From positions 1-6,655 of the forward strand of contig JADFPK010000099.1 of the NCBI GenBank assembly GCA_022562375.1: a stretch of DNA of 6,655 bases, in the 5' to 3' direction. The DNA is from Pseudomonadota bacterium. GTDB lineage: Bacteria; Pseudomonadota; Alphaproteobacteria; SMXQ01. A program made the position numbers and the translations under genes. Numbering within the stretch: the first letter of the stretch is position 1; each line of letters begins with the position of its first letter. Under the pieces are notes generated by a model that was given only the letters and a program-made list of their open reading frames with translations, was not told the origin of the DNA and ran no database searches. Shown here piece after piece: positions 6,488 to 6,655 of the stretch.

Positions 6488-6575
6488 TTGACAGCGGCGA
6501 CAAAAGACCGTAAATTTTGCACACAACTTTAGAGAAATTCTTTAAGGATTATAGTAAAAAAGAAAGCGGTGTTAA
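6452..6575. repeat. Split 12-bp inverted repeat flanking a promoter
   Basis: TTAACACCGGTT (6452-6463) and AAGCGGTGTTAA (6564-6575) are inverted copies with one mismatch, 100 bases apart. One copy sits about 25 bp upstream of the candidate -35 box at 6488 and the other about 40 bp downstream of the expected start. Such a layout fits two operator sites that could loop, or the ends of a small inserted element. No transposase or target-site duplication is evident. Confidence 0.45.
6488..6516 (+). promoter_or_regulatory. Candidate strong sigma70-type promoter reading rightwards
   Basis: A perfect TTGACA (6488-6493) is followed by a 17-base spacer and TAAATT (6511-6516), which matches the -10 consensus at 4 of 6 positions. 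Transcription would start near 6523 and run through very AT-rich DNA (27 G/C in 6521-6640 by hand count) off the right edge. No start codon with a ribosome site is seen before the edge, so the product is either a gene beyond the window with a long leader or a short RNA. Confidence 0.5.
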
Positions 6576-6635
6576 TAATAAACTTTAATAAATACCATCT
6601 GTAGTTAAATATACGATACAGTTAATGATTTGTTT

Positions 6636-6655
6636 AAAAAGCGCGGACAGCGCGC
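6636..6655 (-). terminator. Intrinsic terminator for a minus-strand gene beyond the right edge
   Basis: GCGCG (6641-6645) and CGCGC (6651-6655) pair perfectly around a GACAG loop. Read on the minus strand the stem is followed directly by TTTTT (6640-6636), the standard intrinsic terminator form. The stem may be longer, since it touches the window edge. Because A's precede it on the plus strand, it could also stop rightward transcription if a T-run follows outside the window. Confidence 0.55.

Noticed and set aside
6515..6523. DnaA-box-like TTTTGCACA in AT-rich DNA, suggesting an origin
   Set aside because: It is a single box with one mismatch and no cluster of further boxes, iterons or replication genes nearby.
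6621..6640. Possible CtrA site (TTAA, 7 bases, TTTAA)
   Set aside because: The half-site spacing to TTAA is 8 rather than 7 and the DNA is so AT-rich that such matches arise by chance.

Overview
This window looks like chromosomal DNA of a GC-rich alphaproteobacterium. A Rhodospirillales-type host is my inference from the CpaF/TadB proteins, the gene style and a lipoprotein that resembles a Caulobacter-named family. No RNA gene, CRISPR array, insertion sequence or phage gene could be supported.

The left two thirds is read on the minus strand. From right to left it holds an EamA-family membrane transporter (3948-4793, possibly led by a 38-codon small ORF), an exported PQQ-dependent sugar dehydrogenase (2708-3868), a 430-base regulatory gap, the secretion ATPase gene cpaF/tadA (877-2277), and the platform gene tadB, which runs off the left edge. 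CpaF and TadB are the motor and inner-membrane platform of a Tad/Flp (type IVc) pilus. The transporter and dehydrogenase have no evident link to the pilus.

The gap in front of cpaF is the most structured non-coding DNA here. Read towards cpaF it carries three imperfect tandem 21-22 bp repeats, then a well-spaced sigma70-like promoter, then a hairpin almost exactly at the expected 5' end of a leader of about 180 nt. This suggests that the pilus motor operon has its own regulated promoter.

The right third is read on the plus strand and diverges from the transporter. It holds two closely spaced lipoprotein genes (5154-5687 and 5705-6313), both with clear lipoboxes. The first belongs to no family I recognise. 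The second is histidine-rich and resembles the CC0125/CC1285 lipoproteins.

Beyond 6313 there is no gene. The last 190 bases drop sharply in GC (about 22% by hand count over 6521-6640). They contain a strong plus-strand promoter match, a split 12-bp inverted repeat around it, and an apparent intrinsic terminator at the right edge that acts on the minus strand. The neighbouring gene is outside the window, so the role of this region is open. I found no clearly new multi-gene system. The best leads are the repeat-promoter-hairpin array before cpaF, the lipoprotein pair, and the AT-rich right end.
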